DNA of 64,000 nucleotides. Origin: Halalkalicoccus jeotgali B3. Its GTDB lineage: Archaea; Halobacteriota; Halobacteria; Halobacteriales; Halalkalicoccaceae. The stretch is from the NCBI RefSeq assembly GCF_000196895.1, contig NC_014298.1, positions 310,001 through 374,000 on the forward strand, read 5' to 3'. The translations under genes were made by a program, and so were the position numbers. This document shows positions 18,077 through 28,400 of the stretch, piece by piece (the stretch's first letter is position 1; each line of letters opens with the position of its first letter). The notes under the pieces were generated by a model. The model saw only the letters and a program-made list of their open reading frames with translations. It searched no databases and was not told the DNA's origin.

Positions 18077-19302
18077 TTATGATACAGGGCCAGTGCCGGC
18101 AGTTCGCATATATTCGTCGAGTTTCTCAGCGATAGTGGTGGCGAAAGTCTCGTCGTTGATGTCCGTCTCCAGTTCGATGAGTTCTATATTCTCGTGGATG
18201 TGGTCTCGGAGTGCCTCAAAGAGCGCTGTGTCGGCCTCGGGGTCGTGAAAGTCCTCCCCTTCGATGTCGATCATGGAAACTCCACCAAGCGGTATCGTGA
18301 GTGCCGTCGGTCCTGTGGCAGTATTGAGCTTCTCGGCGATAATTTTCCCCAGTTCGGCGTTTTCCTCAGGTTTAGTTCGCATGAGAGTAACCTGTGGATT
18401 GTGGATGTAGAATTGCCGTCCCTCGAATTCTTCGGGCACCGAATCACGAGGGCCGAAGTTGACCATATCAAGCGCACCGGTGGAAACGACCTGTGGAATC
18501 CCTGCCGCTCCCGCGGCCTCAAGGCGGTCTGGACCGGCGTTAAGGACACCACCGATGAGTTCGTCCGCCCATTCTGTCGTCGTCACGTCGAGAACGCCGT
18601 CGATGATACCCTCCTCGACGAGCGACTCCATCGCCCGCCCTCCAGTTCCCGTAGCGTGAAAAACAATAGTTTCATACCCCATTTCTTCGAGATGCTCCCG
18701 CGCAGTCTGTACACACGGCGTTGTAACGCCGAACATCGTGATACCGACAGTCGGTCTGTCCTTGAGTTCGACATCGGGTTCGTTAGCGACCATTCCGACC
18801 ATCGCCAGCGCAGCGTTGGCGATGATCTTCTGTGAGAGCTGGTTCAGACCCTCGATGTCCGCAACAGAGTACAGCATAGCAATATCCCGGGCGCCAACGT
18901 ACGGTTCGGTGTCGCCAGACGCCATAGTCGATACCATCAGTTTGGGGACGCCAACGGGTAACGTCCGCATGGCAGTTGTCGCGACGGACGTATTACCCGA
19001 CCCACCGAGACCGAGAATTCCGTCAAGTTCCTCCTCCTCATAGAGCTGTTGGGCGACGACGGCTGCTCCCTCACCCATAGCTTCCATAGCTTCACCTCGG
19101 TTGCCCTCATCACGGAGGTGATCGAGCGTTGTGTCCGTCGCTTTGGCTACTTCACTCGCACTTGTGTCCGGTTCGAACTCTGGCTCGCTCATTACGCCAA
19201 CGTCGACAACGTGGACGTCCACGCCCTGAGCTTCGATAATGTCTTTGGCGAAGCCGATCTCCTCACCTTTTGTATCCAGCGTACCGACGATGACAACGGC
19301 CA
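18077..19302 (-). CDS. Tm-1-like ATP-binding protein (UPF0261)
   Basis: A protein of about 408 residues homologous to the Tm-1/UPF0261 family. The N-terminus VVIVGTLDTKGEEIGF and the segment GILGLGGSGNTSVATTAMR are the family nucleotide-binding signatures, followed by CVQTAREHLEEMGYETIVFHATGTGGRAM. In plants Tm-1 blocks tobamovirus replication; in microbes the function is unknown. ATG 19302 directly precedes the conserved start; a longer N-terminus in frame is not conserved. It is the second gene of a tight pair after the PEP-hydrolase-family gene (2 bp between stop and start), the usual partner of this family. Confidence 0.9.
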
Positions 19303-19304
19303 TA

Positions 19305-20138
19305 CTAAAACTCGATCTCCTTGAATTCGTGGGCCTGCTTCTCAATCGCCTCCTCCGTGGGAAGCCGTTCAATACTAGACGCGCCGAAAAAGCCGACGAC
19401 GCCCGTAGTATTGTTCAAGACGTATTCGGCGTCGTCGGGCCAGGCAATCGGACCGCCGTGGCAGATGACCAGTACGTCGTCGTTGACGTCCGTTGCGGCA
19501 TCGTGATGTGCCTGCACGCGCTCGGCTGCGGTCTCAAGGTCGAGGGCGGTTGCCGCACCGATGTCGCCGGAGGTCGTTAATCCCATGTGCGAGACGATGA
19601 CGTCGGCACCCGCTTCGGCCATCTCGCGGGCCTGTTCCTCGGTGAAGACGTATGGACAAGTGAGCATATCCTGCTCCGCAGCTTCCTGTATCATGTCGAC
19701 CTCCTTGTCGTAGCCCATCCCGGTCTCTTCGATGTTCTGGCGAAACTGACTGTCCTCGTCGATAAGCCCAACGGTCGGGAAGTTCTGAACGCCGGAGAAT
19801 CCACGTCGTTGCAGGTCCTCGATGAACACGTCCATTTGGCGGAAGGGGTCAGTTCCGTTAACACCTGCGAGCACAGGGGTATCTTCAACGACGGGGATCA
19901 CCTCGTGACCCATTTCGACGACGATCTCGTTTGCATCACCATACGGAAGTAATCCGGCCAGCGACCCTCGGCCATTCATGCGGTATCTCCCGGAGTTATA
20001 GATAATGAGCAGATCTACGCCGCCGAGCTCGGCGAACTTTGCGGAGATACCGGTTCCTGCACCGGCACCGATTATTGGTTCCCCGTTCGATACTGTTTCT
20101 TCGAGTCGTGCGAGCGACTCGTCCCGAGTAAATTGCAT
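19305..20138 (-). CDS. Phosphoenolpyruvate hydrolase family TIM-barrel protein
   Basis: A 277-residue TIM-barrel protein of the PF09370-type PEP hydrolase/signal transduction family. Conserved segments include GAGAGTGISAKFAELGGVDL near the N-terminus, NSGRYRMNGRGSLAGLLPYG and DVIVSHMGLTTSG, and at the end a His-containing VICHGGPI. It is the first gene of a two-gene operon with the Tm-1-like gene, and in plant-associated fungi the two domains are fused. This conserved partnership suggests a joint enzyme, probably acting on a small carbonyl substrate (inference). The length is normal. Confidence 0.9.
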   Translation of the reverse strand: MQFTRDESLARLEETVSNGEPIIGAGAGTGISAKFAELGGVDLLIIYNSGRYRMNGRGSLAGLLPYGDANEIVVEMGHEVIPVVEDTPVLAGVNGTDPFRQMDVFIEDLQRRGFSGVQNFPTVGLIDEDSQFRQNIEETGMGYDKEVDMIQEAAEQDMLTCPYVFTEEQAREMAEAGADVIVSHMGLTTSGDIGAATALDLETAAERVQAHHDAATDVNDDVLVICHGGPIAWPDDAEYVLNNTTGVVGFFGASSIERLPTEEAIEKQAHEFKEIEF

Positions 20139-20360
20139 AGCAGTCGTTGGCTACTCGTAGCACCCTATTAACATTACTGCGAGATAACAACTGTGGGTCG
20201 CGTTTCCCGGTAGTACGGCGTAGTTGGAGGGACGACTATGGCCATTATCGACACCGTAGTAGCGAGTTTTGTCAATGGGATCGAAATCGATCTTTCATAG
20301 TGCATGGACTACGGGATAGCCAATGGATTCATGATGATATCGACCAGTCTGAGACACAGC

Positions 20361-20942
20361 ATGACCGCAGCAACGGATTACGATATCACCGGAATCGAAC
20401 TCACCGATGAGCAGTATACCGTCGACCAGAGCCTCTTCCGGAACAGATACACCGTTCGTGACGCCGCTGGCACCACCGTTCTCAAGAGCAAACAGAAGAT
20501 GCTCAAAATGAAAGAGGAGTTCCCGTTTGTCGATGCCAACGGCACTATTGTCTTTACCGTGAAAGCAAGCGGCATCCTTGACGTTGCGGGCAAGTACCTA
20601 CTCACGGATGCACAAACAGGGAAAGATCTCGTAATCCTCGATAACGACTATTCGCTGCTCCAAGATACCTGGACGATTCGTGATAGCGAGACGGGCGCTA
20701 CACTCGCCAAAATCACCTCCCGTGGTGCACTCGCAACACTGGCTCGGAAGAAGCTGCCACTCAGCGGATTGATTCAGTACAAATACGAAATTACTGATAC
20801 AGACAGTGGACATGTCGGGACGATTCGTAGCAAACTCTCGCTCCGTGACCGCTACGAAATCACTATCGACGATGCGAGTACGGTCCCGAAAGAGCCGATT
20901 GTTGCTGCGGCAATCGTCATTGACGCGATTCAAGGCAACTAA
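20361..20942 (+). CDS. LURP-one-related family protein
   Basis: A 193-residue protein with the LURP-one fold (DUF567), a closed beta-barrel around a central helix related to tubby and phospholipid scramblases. Repeated beta-hairpins are visible (YTVRDAAGTTVLKSKQ; TWTIRDSETGATLAKI; RDRYEITIDDASTVP). The start ATG 20361 (MTAATDYDITGIEL) is chosen; in-frame codons upstream are not conserved. Haloarchaea carry several such genes; the role is unknown, possibly lipid or cofactor binding. It is transcribed away from the PEP-hydrolase gene. No damage is seen. Confidence 0.8.
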   Translation: MTAATDYDITGIELTDEQYTVDQSLFRNRYTVRDAAGTTVLKSKQKMLKMKEEFPFVDANGTIVFTVKASGILDVAGKYLLTDAQTGKDLVILDNDYSLLQDTWTIRDSETGATLAKITSRGALATLARKKLPLSGLIQYKYEITDTDSGHVGTIRSKLSLRDRYEITIDDASTVPKEPIVAAAIVIDAIQGN

Positions 20943-20956
20943 GGACCAACCGCAGT

Positions 20957-21253
20957 TTAGACGTTGAGCGCCCGTACAGCGTCCGCAGAAACGATGACGT
21001 TCCGATCCGAGCGCGTCACGCGTTCGCCGCTCACATCCGCGATCAGCGCCACCAGCGCGTTGAGGTACTCCGTCGACGGTTCCTCCCGGAAGTGGATCGT
21101 CGCCTTGTGATCGTAGCGATGGCCCCGATTCCTGAGATAGACGTCGACGAACTCCCGTCGAATCGACTCGGGAACGCCCTCAAGGTACGCTGGAATCGTG
21201 ATCGTGGCGTCGATGTTCTTGGTCCCAGTCAGCGCACTCAACAAAGACAGCAC
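20957..21253 (-). CDS. Hypothetical protein, C-terminus duplicated elsewhere
   Basis: A 98-residue protein of mixed alpha/beta pattern (IPAYLEGVPESIRREFVDVY; EPSTEYLNALVALIADVSG). Its last codons (SDRNVIVSA-AVRAL) are found again, inverted, near 29855-29905, next to a ferredoxin fragment. The N-terminus MLSLLSAL may not be native. No family is assigned. It lies tail to tail with the LURP-one gene, 14 bp between stops. Confidence 0.45.
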   Translation of the reverse strand: MLSLLSALTGTKNIDATITIPAYLEGVPESIRREFVDVYLRNRGHRYDHKATIHFREEPSTEYLNALVALIADVSGERVTRSDRNVIVSADAVRALNV

Positions 21254-21529
21254 ACGACTAAGAACCGAGGCAGCCCGCGTAGGGCGGTATCAAAGGCGGT
21301 ACAAGGCAAGAACCCAGTCCTTGTAATCGGGATTGTTCACGCCGGCTCGTCAGTCGACCGTATTGCACGCTCTGAGGACTGTATCAGGAGCGTCAGCAAG
21401 GTAGATAGCCCGATAGGTCCCTTTTTCCCAGCTCCTTTGCGTCGCTGGTCGAGTACGTCCAGATCTTCGTTTACAACGGAAATACGCGCTTTTCCTAGTG
21501 CCTGGTTCCGCTGTATGGGACATGAGTGA

Positions 21530-21893
21530 GTGTACGTTTCCGCTGTAAACAGTACGGCTGAAGGCATCGAGAAGAGAGTCCTCAAGTGCACGTTTCCGCT
21601 GTAAGAGGATAGTCCTTCCATGAGCAAGATGAATCATTTCTGTAAGAAGCTGTGCTTCTAAACGGTTCCTGCTCAAAACCTCTGGTGAAGTTATGTCTGT
21701 ATTATACAGAAGTTTTATCAGGAGATCAAGAAAACAGCTCCTCAAGCGGGAGCAACAATCGAAGTAGGAACGTTCCCACTCCCATTTAGCTGCTAGCAGG
21801 AATCTCAGGTAGAGTCTTACAGCGGAAACGTACACTGGAAGGGTTGGGAATCTTGTCGGGTGTAGCTGTACTCCTTACAGCGGAAACGTGCAC
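21530..21893. repeat. Interlocked inverted-repeat element
   Basis: The core ACGTTTCCGCTGTAA occurs twice forward (21530-21550 and 21586-21605) and twice inverted (21816-21835 and 21874-21893). Flanking bases pair the first with the third (GTGTAC/GTACAC) and the second with the fourth (GTGCAC/GTGCAC). This gives two overlapping units of 306 and 308 bp offset by about 57 bp. No clear gene lies inside. It may be a tandemly nested miniature transposon or a multi-site operator. Confidence 0.65.
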
Positions 21894-22073
21894 CTAGTCC
21901 ACTGGTACAAGGATGTCCCTGATTTGGATCTCATGGTTTTCGGACTCGTGGATTCGAGCTACCTCGAGTCTGGATCCACAGAGAAGATTACATGAAGTAA
22001 GTCACATCCCTGTCTGTGTCGCTAAGCCGAGGAAGATCAAGGTTACTTCCCACAGATAGAGGAGTCTTAGTAG

Positions 22074-22560
22074 TAGTACGTGATGCTGAGTCCCTGATAG
22101 ACTACTATGGACCACGACGCGATCAAACAATGGAGCGAGCACTACAACGCGAACTAGGATCCAACCCTCAAAGAGGTGTCGAGGAGACACTCACCACAGC
22201 CCTCGGAGAACAACACTACATAACACAGGAAGAGCTCGAGAAGGTAATGCAGTGGAAGCTAAACACCCAACATGGACGACGTGATCGATACATCAAGTGG
22301 ATGTCCGAGGTTCCTACAGCGTTCGTCCAGCGAATAAGCGAAGCGGCCCTCCTCGTCGACGATCCGAAGCTCCAGCTGAAACCCTCACGTCAATCCATGG
22401 GATCGGGCCTGCGACCGCCACAGTTGTTCTCGCAGTTCATGATCCAACGACCTACGTAGCCGGTGATCGATACATGATTATAGCCCTCCTCGGTGAGGGC
22501 CGAGTACTACAACTTTCTGACTACCCGCGAATTTCACCGAACGCCGTAAACAGAACTCAG
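22074..22560 (+). pseudogene. HhH-domain protein pseudogene, copy 1 (5' part)
   Basis: The first frame reads VRDAESLIDYYG, VEETLTTALGEQHYITQEEL, HGRRDRYIKWMSEV and EAALLVDDPKLQL. After a one-base deletion near 22380 the next frame reads TLTSIHGIGPATATVVLAVH and GDRYMIIALLG. The Gly-Ile-Gly helix-hairpin-helix resembles DNA glycosylase-like haloarchaeal proteins. A second copy lies at 54611-55019. The C-terminal end of this copy is absent here, but a matching tail is found after the GH97 gene at 24833-25003. Confidence 0.65.
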
Positions 22561-22733
22561 GTAAGTCGTACTCAATTGCGGTTTTCTTGTTCTAATACAT
22601 AGCTGAGAACACCTAAACAATGTAGTAATTAATTATAATAGCCATGAATAGAGAAATAGTAGTGGACGATGGTTGGTATCGTAGGACACAATTCGTCACT
22701 ACGTACCGATCATATCTGAAGAAAGGAAACACA

Positions 22734-24755
22734 ATGTCTGATAAAAACAAAACAGCAGGATCAGAGTGGTTTGGTTCAGTGAATAAATTTCGACCTATCG
22801 TCGCGAGTACTCGCCGGTCAGTACTGAAAGGAGCAACCGCTCTTGGGGTCGGGAGTGCTGCTGGTACTGGGATCGGAGCGAGTGAATCTTCGTCCTCCGA
22901 GATGGCATCACTTCACGAAGCGGATCCTTGGACTGTCATCAGTCCGGATGGATCGATCGAAGCAACGATTGCGCGGAATGACGTTGCCGACGTAGATTCG
23001 GATTTGCCTGATGGAGAGGGATTTACTCTTACAGTTGAGCATGATGGGACTACCGTACTCGAACCATCTCCACTCGGAATCAGCACGTTTTCAGCGGATT
23101 TCGTCACTGAGTTATCCGTAACCGGAGTCGAGGTTGAAACGATTTCGGAGACGATCAATATCAATGGCGGACAGCGCTCACAGTTCCAGCATGAGGCAAA
23201 ACAAGCAACGCTGACGCTTGAATCGGAGGCCGGAACACTACAAATCGACTTGCGCGTGGCGAACGATGGTGCTGCCTATCGGTATCGACTCCCCGGCGAT
23301 GGGGATGTTGTCGTTACTAATGAAGCAAGTTCATTTCGATTACCCAACGATTCCCAAACGTGGCTGGCTCCATTCGGCGAAGCCTATGAGGGACTGTGGA
23401 ACGAGACATCGGCTGAGTCCGCAAGCGGCGCCTATGGCTTCCCGGTTCTATCTGAGGTTGGTAACGATTCATGGCTGTTGCTGACCGAGGCTGATGTCAC
23501 GGGCCGGTACGGTGCATCACATCTATTCGTCGATGACGCGGACGACGAGGGTTCGGATGAAGCGACTGACGAGAACGAAGATACGGATTACGATGATAAT
23601 CCCTATCTCTTCGAGTTGGTCTTCGCCGACACATTCGGGCTTTCCGAGACGATCAGCAGCACACTCCCGCTCGCAACACCGTGGCGGACAGCAATCATTG
23701 GTGATTTGGCTTCCGTAACGGAGTCGAATCTCGTACTCGCTCTCAATGATCCCTCGAATGTCGAAGACACATCATGGATAGAGCCTGGGCGAGTCGCCTG
23801 GTCATGGTGGTCCGACAGCGGGAGCCCACAGGACCTCGAGGTACAGAAACAGTACGTCGACTATGCCAGTGAACAAGGATGGGAATTCTCACTGGTTGAT
23901 CGCGGGTGGGATCGCGACTGGATGTCCGAACTTGTCGAGTACGCGGATGATCAGAGTGTCGACATCATTGCGTGGCTCCCTTGGTACTACGTAAATGACG
24001 AAACCAAGCGCGAAGCGGTGTTATCCCGATTGGCCGACTGGGGCGTCAGTGGAATCAAGGTCGATTATATGAACGCTGATTTCCAGCAGTATATGGAGTT
24101 TTATGACGAGATTCTTGAAGCCACTGCGGACTGTGAATTGATGATTAATTTTCATGGTTCAACCCTTCCGAGAGGCCGGCGTCGCCAGTGGCCACATCTA
24201 ATGACAAATGAAGCGGGGCGGGGCGCGGAGTACTACAAGTTCGGTGAACTCACACCGACCCACAATGTGATTCTTCCATTCACGCGCAATGTTGTTGGAC
24301 CGCTAGACTATACACCGGTTACGTTCTCTGCTGACGATCGTGAAACAAGCGATGGCCACGAGTTGGCGCTCTCGGTTGTCTATCAGTCCGACTGGCAACA
24401 CTTCGCCGATAGTGTTGAGAGCTACCGGGACCGGCCGATCGCAGAACGCTTCTTGAGTGAAGTTCCCGCCGTTTGGGATGAGTCTACGCTTGTTAATGGG
24501 CGACCGGGCGAGGAAGCGACAATCGCCCGTCGATCGAACAACGAGTGGTACGTCGGATCAATCATTGCCGGGGAAGCACGAACTGTCGACGTTCCTCTCT
24601 CATTCCTTCAAGATGATGACGAATACACGGCGGAGTTGATTCATGATAGTTCCGGTGGAAACGGTCTTGAAGCCACAGAGACGACTGTCACAGCTGACGA
24701 TACTCTTTCCCTTGATGTGCCAGTAAACGGAGGATTCACCCTGCATATTCGCTAA
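22734..24755 (+). CDS. Exported glycoside hydrolase family 97 protein
   Basis: A 673-residue protein. A Tat signal (STRRSVLKGATALGVG, about 26-41) is followed by a beta-sandwich (PWTVISPDGSIEATI onward), a TIM barrel (RVAWSWWSDSGSPQDLEVQ; GIKVDYMNADFQQYMEFYDE; MINFHGSTLPRG; MTNEAGRGAEYYKF) and a C-terminal beta domain. This is the three-domain layout of GH97 alpha-glucosidases/alpha-galactosidases. An Asp in KVDYM suggests the retaining (alpha-galactosidase-like) type; the acid residues near TNEAG fit. An acidic insert (about 265-285) is an adaptation to salt. ATG 22734 follows a GAAAGGA purine stretch. It sits between the two parts of a disrupted HhH gene, so it may have arrived by insertion. 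Confidence 0.92.
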   Translation: MSDKNKTAGSEWFGSVNKFRPIVASTRRSVLKGATALGVGSAAGTGIGASESSSSEMASLHEADPWTVISPDGSIEATIARNDVADVDSDLPDGEGFTLTVEHDGTTVLEPSPLGISTFSADFVTELSVTGVEVETISETININGGQRSQFQHEAKQATLTLESEAGTLQIDLRVANDGAAYRYRLPGDGDVVVTNEASSFRLPNDSQTWLAPFGEAYEGLWNETSAESASGAYGFPVLSEVGNDSWLLLTEADVTGRYGASHLFVDDADDEGSDEATDENEDTDYDDNPYLFELVFADTFGLSETISSTLPLATPWRTAIIGDLASVTESNLVLALNDPSNVEDTSWIEPGRVAWSWWSDSGSPQDLEVQKQYVDYASEQGWEFSLVDRGWDRDWMSELVEYADDQSVDIIAWLPWYYVNDETKREAVLSRLADWGVSGIKVDYMNADFQQYMEFYDEILEATADCELMINFHGSTLPRGRRRQWPHLMTNEAGRGAEYYKFGELTPTHNVILPFTRNVVGPLDYTPVTFSADDRETSDGHELALSVVYQSDWQHFADSVESYRDRPIAERFLSEVPAVWDESTLVNGRPGEEATIARRSNNEWYVGSIIAGEARTVDVPLSFLQDDDEYTAELIHDSSGGNGLEATETTVTADDTLSLDVPVNGGFTLHIR

Positions 24756-24832
24756 GAGTGATTTAGAGGGTAGAGTATTCCGACGATGAAATCTTTGTTC
24801 GGCGGGACACGGTAGCTATCCATGATACCGAT

Positions 24833-25003
24833 ATGGCTGAGCGTCGGCGATTTTCTATGCGATCCGACATCATCAGAAATAGTGTGGTTGGTCGACGTTA
24901 TTTATTGACGAGACAGAACTGTGAAGGCGAGTTCGATCTCTGGACTGCCGAGAAGGCGTATCATCAGCAGTATTGAAATCCGTTTGATATCGGCCGTCGG
25001 TAA
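24833..25003 (+). pseudogene. HhH-domain protein pseudogene, displaced C-terminal tail
   Basis: The frame ends TAEKAYHQQY, a stop, then NPFDIGRR. It corresponds to TVEKAFYQQYRDTSDVGRW in the second HhH pseudogene (54.9 kb). The following 100 bp, up to and past the 45-bp palindrome, also match downstream sequence of that second copy. The tail is thus separated from its 5' part by the GH97 gene. Confidence 0.55.
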
Positions 25004-25060
25004 AGGGCGGATCCGTTGATGAGAACCAATAGAGAGTAGTCACTCCACAAAGAAATTTTA

Positions 25061-25104
25061 CCTTGTGCAACACCTCGTATCCAAGGATGGTTTGTTGCAC
25101 AAGG
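25061..25104. repeat. 45-bp palindrome family, copy 4
   Basis: CCTTGTGCAACA and TTGTTGCACAAGG flank about 20 bp, which itself contains the small palindrome ATCCAAGGAT. Surrounding sequence is related to that around the copy at 55079-55123. Confidence 0.7.
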
Positions 25105-25116
25105 CAGGCCACATTA

Positions 25117-25203
25117 GGAGAGGCAACCCTTGCTCGAATCGGGTTTATCAGCGTGATTCTCGTCGGTATCGTCGGTCTCCACTCCGTTTCCGGTGGTCAC
25201 TAA
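25117..25203 (+). pseudogene. C-terminal tail of small multidrug-resistance transporter
   Basis: The frame reads GEATLARIGFISVILVGIVG and ends VSGGH before TAA. This is the last helix of SMR-family (EmrE/QacE/SugE-type) exporters. The rest is missing and the fragment begins 13 bp after the palindrome, suggesting that recombination at the palindrome removed the gene. Confidence 0.5.
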
Positions 25204-25437
25204 CTTCTGCTAGTGCCGTCCGTCTGGTGATAATTCGGCTGTAGATGGCTACACTTGTACACATCGACCCAATGGTCCTTCTACCAGCCTGAATTTATAT
25301 AATTGTAGTGATACACGAGAAAAAGTCGCTCGTTGTATTATTTCTAACTTCTAGATATTAGTCTAATAATCTACCTTAGAAGTCATAGAATCTACACGAA
25401 AAATACTATCAAACCAGCGCGCGAGAAATTAGACGGA

Positions 25438-28400
25438 ATGAGAGATAATACCACACATAGAGAAGAAAAATTCACACATACCCGACGGGATCATCTAAAA
25501 GGAGTTCTGGGTGGTGTAGCACTGTCGGGGCTTTCGGCTGGTGGATTTGCGTACACTGCGGCAGGTCATGCAGATAACGAAGATATACGCGAAGGAACGG
25601 AGGTGACAGTGACAGACGGCACTAATATTGCGCTCACTGCATCACCTGATGGAGAATCGGTTGTGATGGATCTCCATGGGCTCCTCTTTCGCCTGCCAAG
25701 AGAAGGGGGCGAAGCAGAACAACTGACTGATGTCGAATTAGAACCTACTCAGCCCGACTATGCGCCAGATGGAGCGCGTATTGCATTTCAAGGCTATGGA
25801 GATGGGAACTTCGATATCTGGACGATGGCTGCCGACGGCAGCGATATCCAACAGATAACTGATGGGTTTTGGGACGATCGAAAACCTCAATGGTCTCCTG
25901 ATGGCACTCAAATCGCTTTTTCCTCTGATCGGAACGAAAACTATGACATTTGGACAGTAGATATCGAGACTGGCGACCTACAGCAATGGACGGACGATTC
26001 CAGTGAGAATTTCGAACCAACGTGGTCTCCTGATGGAACTGAAATCGCGTACGTCGCCGATCCTACCGGAGAATATGGTGATGGCGACGATTCGCCAATA
26101 ACAATCGAAGCAGTCAATCAGGACGGTGAGACCCGGACGCTTGTCTCCGGCCAAATGGGACAAACGCTCCATTCGCCATCGTGGTCTCCAAACGGAGAAG
26201 ACCTTGCCTACGTTCGCATTAACGAACAGGAGAACCGAACAGGGGACATCGATCTAATGGTCTCCGAGTCACCGGTAACCGACGGAGAAGACGTCTTCAT
26301 CTTTACTCCTCACTGGTTGTCCACAGATGAGATCTTGTATTCTGCTGATGGCAACGTCAGAACACTGGATCTGGACTCTGGTACGTCATCTAATGTTCCA
26401 TTCAGCGCTACTTTTGACGTGCCCGCGCTCGATTATGACCAGAAGTCATATGACTTTGACAATACGGGTGCGTGTGAGGTACAGGGAATTCTAACCCCAC
26501 GGCTGAGCCCGGATGGCGAGCATGTGGCGTTTATCGCGTTGAACGATCTCTGGCTAATGCGTATTGGGCAACCACCGCAACGCATTACAGACGACTCATT
26601 CTATCAGGCCGACCCAGCGTGGTCTCCTGATGGCCGATATGTAACCTACTCATCCGATGAAAATGGAACGCAAGATCTGTACGTACACGATCTGCAAACC
26701 GGTGAGAATCAGCAAGTCACTGCGCGGGACGATGCTGTAGTAGCGGCGACGTGGTCCCCGGACGGCTCCAAAATCGCATTTCAGAACCAACATAGAACGA
26801 CCCTAATTGCCGAGGTAGAACGTAGCGAGAACGAGATAGAACTCAGTGATGGTCAGGAGGCCATACGACCACTGTTTCTTCCAGGCCGTCCAACGTGGTC
26901 AGCGGATGGAAATACAGTGGCTGTGGCGGCTGTTAAACAGTATTCGGACCGATTCCGGTCGGGCACAAGCCAGATCTTGACTGTCGATATCGAAACTGGG
27001 GAAGAGACCTTTTATCCGCCGGGTGAGGAGTTCAAATCGCTCTCAACACGGGGTAATGACGGTCCTGTTTGGTCACCAGACGGACGCTGGATGGCCTTCG
27101 TGGTTGAAAGCACCTTACGTGTCATGCCAGTCGATGAAGCCGGTGAACCGACCGGCCCGGCAACACAGATCACAGAGGAAGCCACAGATGCACCGACATG
27201 GAGTGGTGATTCGGAGTGGCTCTTATACTTGAACAATGGAACACTGAAAAAGGTCAGGCGTGACGGGAGCGAAACACAGGATGTTCCAATTCACCAACTC
27301 AACTATCATCGCGATCAACCGGCCGGTCGTACCGTCATCCATGTCGGAAAGTTGTGGGATGGTACGAGCCAAGACGTTCAAGAGGACGTCAATATCACCG
27401 TCGTCAACAATCGAATTCAGAAGGTTGTGCCAGATAGTGAGCCGCCGAATGGTGACTATGTAGATGCATCCGATCTCACAGTAATCCCAGGCCTCTGGGA
27501 TTCGCACGTTCACCAGACGTTTAGTGATTGCTTCTTCGGGGACCGAATGGGACGGATCAATCTCGCGTACGGGATTACATCAACAGTCTCTCCCGGTGAC
27601 CGTGTTTACAGTGCCATCGAACAGCGCGAAGCGATAGAGTCTGGAGATCGGACCGGACCGCGTTTCTTTGCAAGCGGTGAACCGATCGACGGCTCGCGCG
27701 TCTATTATGGCTTTATCGGTCGGCCCACTACGAGTCTGGAACAAATCCCCTTAGAACTGTCACGGGCAATAGAGCTCAATTACGACTTCGTGAAAACATA
27801 CGTTCGATTAAACGCTAAACGTATGGCTGCGGTTACCGATGCCGCCCATGAAGAACTCGGCGTACCAGTCAAATCGCACTACCTTGCTCCAGGTGGTCTT
27901 GTTGGGCAAGACGGAACAACACATCTGTCCGCAACCCAACGCCTTGGCTATGCCCGAACGGAATCCGCGACAAGCCAAACCTATGATGATGTCATCAACC
28001 TCTACGGTGAAGGAGAACGGTCAGTCATAACGACAGTCTTCACGTCCGATTTTATTCTTGCTGACGATGTCGAGGACGACCCTCGATTGCAGCTATTTAT
28101 TCCTGGAGAAAGTATCGACACACCGGGTCCAACTGGACTGGCGGCCCGTGATGATTTACGAGAGAGCGTCGCGGATAACACAGAATTCCCCTCGGATCCT
28201 GATTGTGAGACTAGCCTATGTAGAAATGTAACGACCTTCAAAAATATATTTGATGCGGGTGGAGTAGTGCTTACGGGCACGGATATGCCATTGGACTATC
28301 CTGGTATTGGAGTACACGGAAATCTGCGTCCCTTGGCTGCGTATGGGTTCTCCCCATACGAGGCCCTCTTGACAGCAACGCGATATGCCGCTGAAGAGCA

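Noticed and set aside
21350-21835. Minus-strand ORF within the inverted-repeat element
   Set aside because: It runs through the repeats themselves, lacks any recognisable domain, and its composition is unlike a transposase.
21530-21893. CRISPR array
   Set aside because: The four repeat copies are in opposite orientations and the spacing is irregular; no cas genes are present.
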